Shown here: one piece after another, positions 1-11,369 of the stretch
Numbering within the stretch: the stretch's first letter is position 1
Layout: each line of letters starts with the position of its first letter
Assembly (NCBI GenBank): GCA_027946555.1
Contig: JAPEVC010000034.1
Coordinates: forward strand, 124,001 to 188,000
From: Gnomoniopsis sp. IMI 355080
Lineage: Eukaryota; Ascomycota; Sordariomycetes; Diaporthales; Gnomoniaceae
Length of the DNA: 64,000 bases
Direction of reading: 5' to 3'
Program-made: the position numbers and the translations under genes
The notes under the pieces: generated by a model
What the model saw: the letters and a program-made list of their open reading frames with translations, nothing else
Told to the model about the DNA's origin: nothing
Databases searched by the model: none

Positions 1-647
1 GATTTCCAAGTGCACAGGTCGTGAGATATAGCGATGCCAAAGTATTTCAGCTTCTTTCTACCTTACAATCGGACGGTCGATGGCGACTTATGGTTTTTGA
101 CGGGGACCTTCAACAGAAGGAAACACAGGATCGCCTGGATAGGGTGGGAAGGGCCATTGATTTGCTGTTGCGGGAGTTCACTCCCCCGGGGCACGACCTG
201 GACAGCCTCATCGAGCCCTTGCTGGTGCTTAGAACGAAGCGGACTTCGATCAAACCATCCCAGTTAAATCAAGTCTTCACACCTATCACAGGCAAGCGGA
301 AGCTTCGGAGTGAGTACTACGGATTCTAGTACCCCAGAATTAGTACTGACTTTGCTAGGCCTCCACAAGGTCTTTGTCGACGATGCGAGTTATAATTCTG
401 GACACGGCCATGCTTTCGACACGATCGGTATTAGCTCGCAACAGACTACGGTTGTCGTCGTCCGACCAGATCAGCGTGAGTCCCCAAGAAGGTGTTCCAT
501 GTATAGGATATAGTGTTGACAAAAAATGCAGACATATCATTGGTAATATCAGACAGGGAAATACACACGCTCTGTCCCTTCTTTGAGAGTTTCTCACGTA
601 AAGGGTCACCCGACAAACAGAATCATGACACCAAAGCTTCGATATAG
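1..647 (+). CDS. Phenol 2-monooxygenase-like FAD hydroxylase, C-terminal part (5' end outside window)
   Basis: Open from the window edge in the frame beginning at base 3. Exons run to 309, 359-475 and 532-647 with introns 310-358 (GTGAGT..CTAG) and 476-531 (GTGAGT..GCAG); the stop is TAG at 645-647. The visible piece matches the C-terminal thioredoxin-fold domain of fungal phenol 2-monooxygenases: DGRWRLMVFDGDL, then FTPPGHDLDS, and across intron 1 KVFVDDASYNSGHGHAF followed by VVVVRPDQ. That Asp-Asp / GHGHAF / RPDQ order is characteristic of the family, which uses FAD and NADPH to ortho-hydroxylate phenolic rings. The FAD- and substrate-binding parts lie upstream of base 1, so activity cannot be judged. 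The tail after RPDQH is longer and less conserved than I would expect, so the last exon is the least certain part. Confidence 0.8.
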
Positions 648-1056
648 CCTGGATGTACTGACAACAAAAAATGTATCGGGGAGCAACACAGACAAACACT
701 GCAACCACCTGCCGTACGCCGGAGGCAAAGGGTCTGCTTTCATCACAGGGACAGAGGCAGTAGCAACACTGTAGCTGATAAGTACTAGACTAGAAGGGCA
801 ATATGAGAGAACATTCATAGCGCTTGAGAGATTCATGTGACTACTAGGTACCTTGGCAGGCTTGGCAAGACAAGAGATTTTTTGAAGTTATAATCATTAA
901 ATTGAGGTGTTTGATAGAAACGCACTGACTCTGAGTCCTCTTGGGATCGAGGCCCGTCCCGTCAGCCAGCCCGCATTCGGGGTCCACTTCCAGGGCTGCT
1001 TCCCCACGTTTCGGCCACGATACCCCCTGAAAGCCAGGGAAGCGTGGCCTGGAGCC
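648..1056. other. Intergenic, 409 bp
   Basis: No supported gene. It holds the 3' flank of the hydroxylase gene and probably the 5' leader exon of the ankyrin gene. A CTAGGTACC motif of the type repeated in other intergenic stretches of this window is at about 845-853. Confidence 0.5.
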
Positions 1057-1998
1057 ATGTGAGTTTCAGCACGTCATCATCACCTGCCAAAAATACCACT
1101 GATATCAAAGTTCCCCTCCTCATGCCTTGGCCAATTCAACAAGCTTCTCATTTGTGCCTTCTTCCACAACCTCCATTTCTCCTTCATACCTTACAAGCAC
1201 CAGACGCTTACATAGTTCTAGGCTCCTCTGCGTCAACATGTTTGTTTCCCAAGAACAAAACGCTCACACTCAACACAGCTGACCCACCCTCACAGGATTG
1301 ACGCGCCCCTCCGACTGCGCCGAGCAATCCATGCCAACGACGCGCTCCTCGTCAAACGCATCATCAAATCACACCCAAAGCTCCTGCACAACCCCGACAC
1401 CTCGGCCGACGGCCTCTCCGCCTCGAATCTCCATCTTGCCGCTTCCCTCGGCCACCTTCCTATTGTCAAGCTCCTCGTCTCTCTCGGCCACGAAGCCGAC
1501 CTTCCCGCTCTCAATGACGACTTCCAGACCGCCCTAATGCTCGCCGCAGCCGCGGGCCACACCGAGATTGTCCACTTTCTCAGCGAGCAGTTTCCCTCTT
1601 CAATCATGCGACGGGACATTCGCGGGCGTGACGCCATCATGGAGGCCAGTCGCGGCGGCCACGATACCGTGCTACAAATACTGCTGACGTATGTACCTTG
1701 TGGGCCGGAGCTGGCGGTTCGAAATGCGGATCTGGAGGGGAATACGGCGCTGCATTTTGCTAGCAGCAATGGCAACTTGCTGGTGCTAAGGACCCTGTTG
1801 GCTGCGGGCGCGGACGCGGAGAGGAGGAATATCTGGAGCTGGACGGCCGTTGCATACAGTGCTACAGTTGAGGCCGAGGTCTATCTCAAGAGACTGGTCA
1901 CAGAGGCAGAAGCCAAGAGGAAGCTTAGGATGCAGACTGAGGAGACGAGGAAAAATGAGGTGTTGAAGGGTGGGGTGAGGATGGTTGGCAACGATTGA
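1057..1998 (+). CDS. Ankyrin repeat protein, start codon apparently split by an intron
   Basis: The coding frame is unbroken from 1296 to the TGA at 1996-1998 and reads as consecutive ankyrin repeats: SNLHLAASLGHLPIVKLLVS, then QTALMLAAAAGHTEIVHFL, DAIMEASRGGHDTVLQILL and NTALHFASSNGNLLVLRTLL. About five repeats fill the protein. No ATG in this frame lies near the first repeat. A consensus donor GTGAGT at 1059 is preceded by AT at 1057-1058, and an acceptor CACAG ends at 1295 with a CTGAC branch site about 17 nt upstream; joining them makes ATG ATT GAC GCG (M-I-D-A). The intron would be 237 nt and the protein 234 aa. Ankyrin repeats bind other proteins; no other domain is visible and the partner is unknown. 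A fallback start at ATG 1537 would delete two repeats. The domain call is firm, the start is inferred. Confidence 0.75.
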
Positions 1999-3368
1999 GG
2001 AGAGGGAAGAACGGAAAATGCTTCCAAGATTGCTAAAGAGTCCTACAGGGTCATCTACGCTGCACGGCAAATGCAACTAGACATGGTAAGAGCCTCGCCT
2101 ACATTCCAGTCTGTTCATGGATGTTCCACAAAGCAACAGCTGACAGGGTCATTAGCGATCAGTTCCGGGAGGACATACAGGATCTGTGGCAAGCTCGCCA
2201 GTACAGTGAACTTCACGAAGAAGCGCAGTTCCAATGGTCTTACCGCTTCACTTTCAGCATCATCGTCAGCATCAACGCGACCTATCTGGGAAGTTCGAGG
2301 CGAGGGATTCAATCTAATGCGGCGCTGCAGCGTGCCAGGATTTGCTTCGCATAGGGCACTGGGGTCTTATCACCAATTCCCCAAAGGAGATATACAACTG
2401 CTGCGAGGACTTGAAGAGCTCTGAAGATAGCCAATTTCCCGATAGAAAATGCTCGGCTAGCACAAGAGCTCGGGCATAAGATTAGCTCAACCGAGGCCAC
2501 GGTACCATGGCTGGCATGGTTGCACACTGATCGACAGCGGCACTCTAGCTCCTCCATACTACCAAATTCGACCCCCAGATTCAGGACAGCACCTTTCGCA
2601 CCGCTCTCCACTCTCTACCATAGCATGCATTCATTGCTGGTAGTGCTCGGCAGAGACGTGTACTATCCTCTGATAAACTTGCATTTGCGCCCATTGCCGG
2701 CCACACACTATCTTCCCGCATGGTCAAACGACGACAGCCTTTCCCCGAATGAGCTTGGACATGCCTTTTCGGGCTTCGATCCGCCACAACATCTGTGATG
2801 GTTTTTTCTCAGTCCGAATTCAAAGACGGCTGTAGTATCGGAAATACCGGCAGTATGGCACACTGCTTCTGGTTGGCAGATCACCATCTTGCTGTGACCC
2901 CGTCAGCAGGATGAGAGCTGAACACGACGGCGGTACTAGATTTTTAACTTAAACCTGGAACATGCCCTACGCGGCTGCGGGTCGCCCTCCTTGTTGGTCC
3001 CGTTCGCCCCTTTCCCCCTTATCCCACTGGTCCACTCCTGGGGTAGAGATAAGGGAAACTGCAAAGCAACAATATAGAGATAAGCACGCCGACCCACTGT
3101 ACATGAACACACAAATTTGTTCGGTGCGGCTCTTCATCACCGTCTTTTGTGTTTCTTGCTGTTCACCCTTCATCGCGCTCTTCGTAATTTTCGCTAGTCC
3201 ATAAAACATTGAACAGTATCCTACGATGTGCTGAGGTCAACCGGTGCGGGAAGCATCGTTGGTTAGAAAAATCTAACTCTCACCCCCCTCCTCTCATCTC
3301 ACCCTCCATCGACGCGCACATTGCGCACGAGACCAGTCGCGACCTTCGCGCACACAACCCCATAACCG
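1999..3368. other. Intergenic, 1.37 kb
   Basis: Several short ORFs overlap on both strands with no recognisable motif or codon pattern, so none is called. A pyrimidine-rich tract at about 3282-3310 lies just before the transporter start, as is common in fungal 5' leaders. Confidence 0.5.
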
Positions 3369-5126
3369 ATGGCAGAAGCTGGAGAAATCATCCAGCATAA
3401 ACAGTCCGACAATGGCCTAACAGACCACCCAGACGGAGGGCCGCGGCCCTCCCTCACCCAAGAGGACTTAGAAGAGCTCCCCGGCACGCGCCGCCTCTTC
3501 GATAGCGAGGGGCATATGCTGCTCACCACCGGAGGCGATGACGCATCCCTCAAGAAGCACGGCGACATTGTCCTTGTCCCACAGCCGACGGACTCGCCCA
3601 ATGACCCCTTGCACTGGTCTCTGCCGCGCAAGATCTGGCACACTGCTCTCGTCTGCTTCGTGACTGCCCTTACCGCCGCGACCTCCAACGACGCCGGCTC
3701 CGCTTCCGATGGCTTTAACGAGGTCCTGGGCATCGACTACAGCTACTTCAACACTGGCGCCGGCGTGCTCTTCATCGGCATCGGTTACTGGACGCTGCTT
3801 TCTTCACCCGCAGTCCATCTTTACGGCCGCCGTTTGCTGTATCTCTTCGCTATGGTTCTAGGCCTCGCGGGTAATCTTTGGTTTGGCTTCGCCAAAAATG
3901 CATCTGACACTATCTGGAGCCAGCTTTTTGTTGGTGCCTCCGAGTCCGTCGCCGAGGCTCTGGTGCAGCTGTCGCTGATGGACATGTGGTTTGAGCATCA
4001 AGCCGGCGCCGCCATTGGCGTGTACGTGCTGGCTACCAGTATTGGTACATACATGGGCTCGTTGGTCGCGAGCTACATCAGTCAGAGCTATCTCGGCTTT
4101 CGCTGGGTCGGATATATGGGAGCTGTCTTTTCGGGCGGTACCTTCCTGCTCCTGTACTTTGGCTTGGAGGAGACGGCGTTCGATCGCGGGCGGTATACCA
4201 CCATGCATGGTCTGAATGTCTCCGAGCGCGCCGCCGCCACGACAGAGTCGGGTGCTATCAAGGAGAAGAATTCTGCCGCCTCAAACGACGGCGCCGTCAC
4301 GCCCGATGTTGAGCACAACGCCACCTTTGCCGAGCCTGAGAAGGCCAAGACCTACCTGCAGCGCATTGCCATCATCACGCCGGCGTCGAACCTGCGCGGG
4401 TACGGCTTCAAGCAGTATGGGCGGCGGCTGCTGCACACGTTGGGCGTCTTTACTTTTCCCGCTGTGTGGTACTCGGGCCTCCAGTGGGGCGCACAAAATG
4501 CCTGGCTCACGTTCTACCTGACCGTCGAGCAGGACACGTGGTACGACGCGCCGTGGTACTACACTGACGGCGAGGTCGGGAACATGAACATTCCCACTAC
4601 CATTGGCGCCGTCATTGGGTGTTTGGTTGCTGGATGGGGCAGTGATTGGTTTACGCTGTGGTACACGCGCCGCAACGGCGGAATCATGGAGGCGGAGTGC
4701 AGGCTATGGCTCATGATCTTGCCCACCATCATCTTCCCTACCGGCATGTGGCTTTTTGGCATCGGCAGTGGATATGGCTGGTCTTGGCCGGTGCCATATG
4801 TGGGTCTAGGCTTCATCGGATTCGGCTACGGCTGCGCTGGTGATTTGAGCATGGCGTACCTCGTCGACGCCTACCCGGAGATGGTTCTGGAGGGCATGGT
4901 GGGTGTCGCGGTGATTAACAACACAATCGGCATGATTTTCAGCTTCATCACCAGTCCATGGATGGACTCCTCTGGCGTGACAATGACCTTTGTCGCCGCT
5001 GGCGTGTTGGCGTTTGCGGCGCTTGCATCGAGCGCACCCATGGCATGGTGGGGCAAGACTTGTCGTCGGTGGACCAAGGGGCGGTATGAGCGCTTTGTGC
5101 AAGATCGTGACGGATTGGAGGCGTGA
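3369..5126 (+). CDS. MFS transporter, DHA1/Hol1-like
   Basis: A single-exon 585-aa protein of normal length for a fungal 12-TM major facilitator transporter at the plasma or vacuolar membrane. A hydrophilic N-terminus of about 75 residues contains the DPLHW motif seen before TM1 in this group. Six hydrophobic helices follow (from about residue 80 to 265), then a polar central loop of about 80 residues rich in Glu/Ala/Lys, then six more helices with many aromatic residues, ending in a short basic tail. An acidic-aromatic stretch near GLAGNLWFGFAKNASD follows the TM2-TM3 region. Substrate cannot be read from the sequence; related proteins export drugs or carry polyamines and other organic cations. 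The start ATG is the first in frame and follows a pyrimidine-rich leader. No functional partner is adjacent. Confidence 0.9.
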   Translation: MAEAGEIIQHKQSDNGLTDHPDGGPRPSLTQEDLEELPGTRRLFDSEGHMLLTTGGDDASLKKHGDIVLVPQPTDSPNDPLHWSLPRKIWHTALVCFVTALTAATSNDAGSASDGFNEVLGIDYSYFNTGAGVLFIGIGYWTLLSSPAVHLYGRRLLYLFAMVLGLAGNLWFGFAKNASDTIWSQLFVGASESVAEALVQLSLMDMWFEHQAGAAIGVYVLATSIGTYMGSLVASYISQSYLGFRWVGYMGAVFSGGTFLLLYFGLEETAFDRGRYTTMHGLNVSERAAATTESGAIKEKNSAASNDGAVTPDVEHNATFAEPEKAKTYLQRIAIITPASNLRGYGFKQYGRRLLHTLGVFTFPAVWYSGLQWGAQNAWLTFYLTVEQDTWYDAPWYYTDGEVGNMNIPTTIGAVIGCLVAGWGSDWFTLWYTRRNGGIMEAECRLWLMILPTIIFPTGMWLFGIGSGYGWSWPVPYVGLGFIGFGYGCAGDLSMAYLVDAYPEMVLEGMVGVAVINNTIGMIFSFITSPWMDSSGVTMTFVAAGVLAFAALASSAPMAWWGKTCRRWTKGRYERFVQDRDGLEA

Positions 5127-7299
5127 TGTGTGGGTGGGGTGGGCATCTGATGGGACGTTAGAATTTGGTGGGATGCATGCAGTTTTGGATGTGACGTTTT
5201 CTCGTTCGGTTGCACTTTGTATATACCCAGAGGAAATGATCGCAGGAAACATTGGACACTCACTTGTTGAGGCACTTTTATTTCAAAGAGGACTCGCGAA
5301 GCATACAGCATTGCATTTGCAGTCGTTAATTTTTTGGAGAATAGATTTTGGGCAGTGGTCTACATTGCCTTCGCACACAACGCTCGTCCTCGCCTTTCAC
5401 TGCGTGACTCTGTGATATGAAATCTGTGAATGCCTCTAACTGTTACAATGTCAGATGATGAAGAGTCTGTTTGCATCAGAATGGCTCCAAATCAGTGTTT
5501 CTTATGTTCGAGATCCTTGCAAACTCGCGAGGTCAGAACGAAACAATCACAGCAATTTGACCGGATGACTACAGCCGACGACTCACTCCCACATTGCCCA
5601 GTCAAATGGTTCACCTTTGATTGTGATTGCTTGCATCGAAAACTTGAAATCTGGCAAGCGGATTTTGAATTATCCATTTTCTGCCAGTGTGCTTCCAGCT
5701 TGACTTCATCCGTTAGTGAGCATCATCAGGCGCGGCTTACTTGAGTATACGATCGACTCTCGAGCGAATGCGTAGATTATCATTCGACTTATGCATTTGT
5801 AGACTACCTACTATGTATCGTAGTTTGGACCAAGATAGGAGTCACTGGTTTGTGGAAATGAGAATGTCTGATCTTCTTGCATGCTTGGTTCATGTTGAAT
5901 CGACTGTGGAAGGTTTTGTGAACCCTAGGTGCCTAGTAGTCATCAGTCAAGGCCTCACAAGGTCAGCCAACGTCAATGTTCCGCTTGGTGTGTTCTCCAT
6001 CTCCCTTTGTTTCTCTCCGTCCTTATTTGACATGCGCCGTCCGTCCGTACCTTCGATGACTTGTACCTAAGTAGACATCAAAATCGATAACGCTGTCCCT
6101 AATCGTCACAAAGGCACATCAATATTGCTCCATTTGACCGCCTGAGACATACATATATTCAGCTGACACCAGCACATAACCTCGGTTTCGACATCACAGG
6201 TCTCTGTTCTTCCTTGAGAGCCCAGATAAGCTCCTTTATAATCGTACCTGACGCTCTTCGCCGAATGTCTTCCCGCGCCAATAGCGGGTTCGTTACTTAC
6301 CTCGTGACTGGGCCTTTTCCTGGAACAACTGCTGTCAGACTCGTCATTGGCATCTATCTTCAAGTCTATTCCCACGATAGCTGGGCTTACTTCATTGCTG
6401 CAAGTTTCTACGACCGGTCAAACCGGGTTCTTTGGCACAGGCAAATCTGCCTTGTGAAGACCAGCGGGTTTAATGGCCGAGGTTGGAGCCCCGTGCACGG
6501 CTACGATCCAGGTCCTCCTCCTCCTCGTACACTTCTGACGGGCCAATATCGTTCCTTATAATTGCCTATTCATCTACTCCACGAAATATGGTTCTTCACA
6601 TTGGCAGCGTGATGATTCGCGGCTATCAAAACCAATACTGCCATCTGCCTAGGTAAGCTCGTCGGTGAATATACACTATAGCAGCAGCTGGCATGATTAT
6701 ATCTCGTTTGATACTCACAGTTGTCCGTTGTGTAATCCGATCTCATTGCAGCGGTGACTCTCAGTATTGGCATGATAACCTCTTCTGATACCGCACCTAG
6801 TCATAGCCACTTGTACCTTTTGCAGCCAGTCAATGATATGTAAACTAGTCACAATCGCTCTCTACCCACCCAGCTTCTACTGAACTGACATAAATTCTCT
6901 TGCATCTAATTTGGTTTGGCCAGTCCTACTAAGAACTTGTTCAGATTACACCAGCAATCCCGAGCAGAACTTTCAAAGCCTGAACTCCTACTAGTCCTCG
7001 ACCACCGGACAAGATAATCTCTGCCATAAAAGCTCTCAAGGCTTCCCTTCTCCTCAAGCCCCTCTACGGTCACCATTGAGCCTTTACAACACCAAAAGCT
7101 CTACATCAATCCGTGGACTGAACCTCAAGGCTCTTTGCCAAATCCTCGCTACCACCCCATCATTGGACAAGAGGGTCCTACACATCCTCGCTACCATCGA
7201 CAAACTTGGCCTCAATAGTGAGTAACCTGTCCTATCAACAGTACTAGTCTAGCCACATTTGACATTCGTGCCATCAGATCTCACCTAGAGCTCCTCATC
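5127..7299. other. Intergenic, 2.2 kb, with a probable 5' UTR intron near its end
   Basis: No gene is supported. Near the downstream gene there is a TATA-like CATAAAAG at about 7024-7031 and a probable intron at 7218-7277 (GTGAGT..CATCAG) just before the ATG at 7300. The stretch 7090-7217 is open in two frames and contains two copies of ATCCTCGCTACCA; splicing leads quickly to a stop, so I treat it as leader. CCTAGGT motifs occur near 5930 and 6650. Confidence 0.5.
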
Positions 7300-8001
7300 A
7301 TGGCCTTCTTTGCCGGCCGTGGCGGTAACAACCCGCGTTTCGGTCGGGACACTGATGGTCAATCCCCAAACCGACAAGCCGGAGGTGGATTCCCTTTTTT
7401 CTTTCCGCAACACTTCTCCCATCCTGTTAGATTCTTTGGCCAACATCAGCCTGTCTTCAACATGCCTTTCGCCGGTATGGGTCCCTTTGCTCCTGGATAT
7501 CCTCCCGGATATCCTCCCGGAGCAGCTCGACCCATTACCTGGCCCTCTGGAGGCACAGCTCCCGCCAATCTGCCCATACGCGATCCCTTGCTTCCCTCTG
7601 CCAGCTTGAGAAACTCCACAGGCGGTGTGGGCTGTGAAGTTGGCTACAACTACTTTTTCCCCGCGGAGCACACCAAGATCCACGTATTGCAGACTGGGGA
7701 CACTCCGCCATGGCTTATACCGTCCACGTTCGCCTTCCCTTTCCACGCTGTCCATGTCCCCGTCAACACGTTCCTCGGCGATTTGCTGAAGGGTTTCGGT
7801 GCCTGCAACCCTGATGCATCCAAGAATCGGATATTTGAAGTTCATCAGGGCGGAGGGGGCAAGTGGTACAAGGGCATGTGCCTCAAGGGTGATGATAGTG
7901 ATATGATGGACAAGACCATCAAGAGCATTGGATGGGACGCAACTCGCACTGGTCTAGCTGGGGGAAAGCCCGTTGTCTACTTGTACGTTACAAAGGGTTG
8001 A
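7300..8001 (+). CDS. Uncharacterised protein with Gly/Pro/Phe-rich N-terminus
   Basis: A single coding exon of 233 aa. Residues 1-95 are low complexity, rich in Gly, Pro, Phe and Gln, with a direct repeat GYPPGYPPG. From about residue 108 the sequence becomes well ordered: GCEVGYNYFFPAEHTKIHVL, a segment with FAFPFHAVHVPVNTFLGDLL, and a C-terminal stretch with GGGGKWYKGMCLKGDD and KSIGWDATRTGLAGGKPVVY. The C-terminal half looks like a compact conserved domain of uncharacterised filamentous-fungal proteins; I do not recognise a function. There is no signal peptide or membrane segment. A 5' UTR intron (7218-7277) probably precedes the start. The codon pattern and the sharp change from disordered to ordered sequence support a real gene. 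Confidence 0.75.
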   Translation: MAFFAGRGGNNPRFGRDTDGQSPNRQAGGGFPFFFPQHFSHPVRFFGQHQPVFNMPFAGMGPFAPGYPPGYPPGAARPITWPSGGTAPANLPIRDPLLPSASLRNSTGGVGCEVGYNYFFPAEHTKIHVLQTGDTPPWLIPSTFAFPFHAVHVPVNTFLGDLLKGFGACNPDASKNRIFEVHQGGGGKWYKGMCLKGDDSDMMDKTIKSIGWDATRTGLAGGKPVVYLYVTKG

Positions 8002-8656
8002 TTGACGGTGTTTTTTGGTGGTGGAGAAAGTTTGAGAGGCACAGGTGCAGATAAGAGGTCTTATTGTGTGTCTTGTACCTTTACGGCACGGTATAGGAGC
8101 ATGGCATGCGTTGAGTTTTGACGACAGACTAAAGAATTGGGTGAGGGAATGTGCGCATTTACTTCTTCCTTTCTTTTGGTGAATTCGCTTCCTATTTTAC
8201 TAGTACCATCCAGTTGTTTTACAAATTGGTAATGTAATATTAATAGACTGAGTTGCGCCGAGCAGGCCGGAAGGAATACGACATTGAAAATAGCGTGCGA
8301 AGCTTGCTGATGGGTATCTAGGTGAATATTGAGAACCCCAATCACCTCAGCCCTGTCTTCAATTCTTCGTTGCAACTATCAGCCACGTGCAGCCCAGCTT
8401 GAAGTCCTTGGTTGGGGAGGCTCATGGTAGTCATTGGTGGATAATGTTCAAGCGGGGGCGTAGATCCCCTTTGAAAACTCCGCCGATTGTAGACACTAGC
8501 GTCACCAGAATATCGTGTTGGAATAAATGCAGAAAGCTGAATTGAAGCAGGCCTCCAATGCAGACCTCCAATATGATGTAAAGGGCATGATAAAGTCAAT
8601 AGGGACTGCAAAGCTTCCAATAATCGGCTGCTCGTTGCTTCCCGTCACCTCCCAAT
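8002..8656. other. Intergenic, 655 bp
   Basis: No gene is supported. The short ORFs at 8061-8375 (minus) and 8527-8763 (plus) are motif-free, and the latter runs into the fucosidase exon in another frame. Probably terminator and promoter of the flanking genes. Confidence 0.5.
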
Positions 8657-11312
8657 ATGTTGCCACTGGGTATATCGACTACACTATGGTTGACGGCAGT
8701 CTCCGTCGTAAAAGCGAAGTCCTTATGGTCCAAAATACCGGCGACATATGGATCAACCAATGACGAAGATTATATTCTCAAGACAGGTTATCTTGTTGGA
8801 AATGGGAAGCTTGGAGGTCTGTCCATCGTTCTCGAGTACATATAAGTACAGCCATAGAGACTCTAGAAATTGACACTCTTGTTTAGCAATACCTTTCGGA
8901 TCGCCCGGCGCAGAGACTCTGGTGCTGAACCTGGATTCTTTGTGGTATGGTGGGCCTTTTGAGTTAACGGTTAGTGAGGCGTATCTAATTGTGAAGTATT
9001 AAGTCTGACTAGGCCACTGATTTTCATAGAATTACACCGGAGGCAATCCGACAGAGCCTTCATACCAATATCTACCAGGTATACGAGATTGGATATTTCA
9101 AAACGGCACAGGGAGTAAGGTCTTCTGATGGGCTCGTTCTGATAGAGTGGAAGCTGATCCCCGATCTAGATGTTTCGCAGCTGCTGAGTGACATTGTTGG
9201 GTACGGATCCTACCAGACGTTGGCTAACCTTTCGGTGAGCCTCGAAAACGTAAATGACTATGAAAACTACACGAGAACCCTAGACCTCGAGACTGGCGTC
9301 CACACAACGATCTGGGAGTCTAATGGGACCTCCTTTACAACATCGGTGTTCTGCTCATACCCAGTACAAAGCTGTGTATACAGTCTCTCCAGTTCACAAA
9401 CGATACCAGCAGTCACCATTTCGCTTGTGAACGGGCTGATGGACCCTGGTCTCGTTAACCAAACGTGCGGACAAGGCTATGCCCGTTTGACTGGCATCAC
9501 TCAAGCATCCATTGGTATGAAGTTCGACGCAATGGCGAAAGTAGCGGGAAACATTAGCACGTCATGCTCTTCCTCAAGTGGAATTTTGACTCTTCCGTCT
9601 ACCCCGGGGCAAAAATCTGTGACGATAGTTTTCTCAGCGGAGTCCGACTATGACCAAACCAAAGGAAATGCAGAAGACGGCTTCTCATTCCGAGGCGCAG
9701 ATCCGAGGCTTACTGTGGAACAGAGAACGACTTCAGCAGCCTCCATGAACTACAAGACTCTACTCCGTGATCATGTGCAAGACTATACATCCCTGATGGG
9801 GTTGTTCACGCTTCATCTGCCTGACACAGCAAATTCTTCAGCCTTCGAGACGGCTGAGCTCGTGTCTCGGTATACAGCGGGAACCTCGGATCCTTTCCTA
9901 GAATCACTGATGTTGGACTATTCACGACACCTTCTGATTTCCTCGTCTCGCGATGGCTCTCTGCCAGCCAATCTTGCGGGCAGATGGACAGAACAACTCA
10001 GTCCAGCCTGGTCCGGAGACTACCATGCGAACATCAACCTGCAGATGAATTATTGGGGAGCAGACCAGACTGGACTGGAGTCCGTATCAAAGCCCTTGTT
10101 CGAGTATATGGCGAATACATGGGCTCCTCGAGGAAGTGAAACTGCAGCGTTGCTGTACAATGGCTCAGGATGGGTGGTACACGATGAAATAAATACATTT
10201 GGATATACTGGCATGAAAAACGATGCTCAGTGGGCAAACTGTGAGTCTCAGCTTCTACCTTTTGTGCACCATTCACATCCAGAATTGAGGACTGACAGGT
10301 AGTTTGCTTAGATCCGGCAGCAGCAGCGTGGATGATGCAAAATGTCTTTGATCACTACGACTACTACAATGATCTCACCTGGTTGCAACAAACCGCTTAT
10401 CCTCTTCTCAGAGGTATAGCCTCGTTTTGGCTCTCACAACTCCAAGAAGATCTTTTCTCCAACGATACGACCCTCGTAGTCAATCCATGCAACAGCCCCG
10501 AACAGGGCCCCACAACTTTCGGCTGCACACATTATCAGCAATTAATCCACCAAGTCTTCGAGGCAGTCCTAAGCACTGCTACACTTATGCTGGATGGAGA
10601 TAATGACTTCGTCAACTCCGTCTCCGATGCTCTCTCCCGTCTGGATACCGGAATTCACATTGACCCAGACTCAGCCACTGGAGTCCTGAAAGAGTGGAAA
10701 GTACCTGATTCGTACCTTTACAATATCTACCCACAACACCGACATCTCTCTCACCTCGTCGGTTGGTTTCCAGGCTACTCGATTTCTAGCTTTGCCGGCG
10801 GTTATGAGAACAGTAGTCTTCAAAATGCAGTGCGGGCGAGTCTCATCGAAAGGGGAAATGGGACTAATGCTGATGGAGACGGTGGAAACTACGGCTGGCC
10901 AAAAGTCTGGCGAGGTGCCTGTTGGGCACGCTTGAATGACTCCACCCGAGCCTACGACGAACTGCAGTTGAGCATTACGAATAACGTGGCGCCTAATTTG
11001 CTGAGCATGTATTCTGGCAAGAACCCGCCTTTTCAGATTGACATGAACTTTGGCTGGGTGGGGAACGTCCTGAGCATGCTTGTAGTTGATCTCCCACTAC
11101 CCCAGGCAAGACAAGCAGGAACGAGGACCGTGGTTCTGGGCCCGGCGATACCGAGTGCATGGGGAGGAGGCAGTGTGAAAGGATTGAGAGTCAGGGGCGG
11201 CGTGGTGGTAGACTTTGAGTGGGACCAAGACGGCTGGGTCACAAGCAAGACAGTGGTAAGCGGAGACGCTGCTGATGTGAAGTTTGTCAACGTTCAAGGC
11301 CATGTGCTATAA
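8657..11312 (+). CDS. Secreted alpha-L-fucosidase, glycoside hydrolase family 95
   Basis: Five exons: 8657-8816, 8887-8969, 9030-9114, 9170-10240, 10312-11312 (2400 nt, 799 aa); introns of 70, 60, 55 and 71 nt. All junctions keep frame and rebuild GH95 blocks: [29 protein letters not shown], and after intron 3 [20 protein letters not shown]. An N-terminal signal peptide of about 20 residues (start [10 protein letters not shown], likely cut after VKA) indicates secretion. The (alpha/alpha)6 catalytic region has [20 protein letters not shown] with [10 protein letters not shown] (the family's Asn residues), [10 protein letters not shown] (candidate acid Glu) and [11 protein letters not shown] (Asp). 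Family members release fucose, mostly alpha-1,2-linked, or galactose from plant xyloglucan and pectin by inversion. Numerous N-glycosylation sequons fit secretion. It is tail to tail with the DUF1772 gene, 57 bp apart. Confidence 0.92.
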
Positions 11313-11369
11313 ACTATAGCTGTATTACATTTGGACTTGCCTGCTCATCTATTTAGTCCACCACAAATT

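Noticed and set aside
2071..2424. Possible gene after the ankyrin gene
   Set aside because: Three overlapping frames are open; none resembles a protein family.
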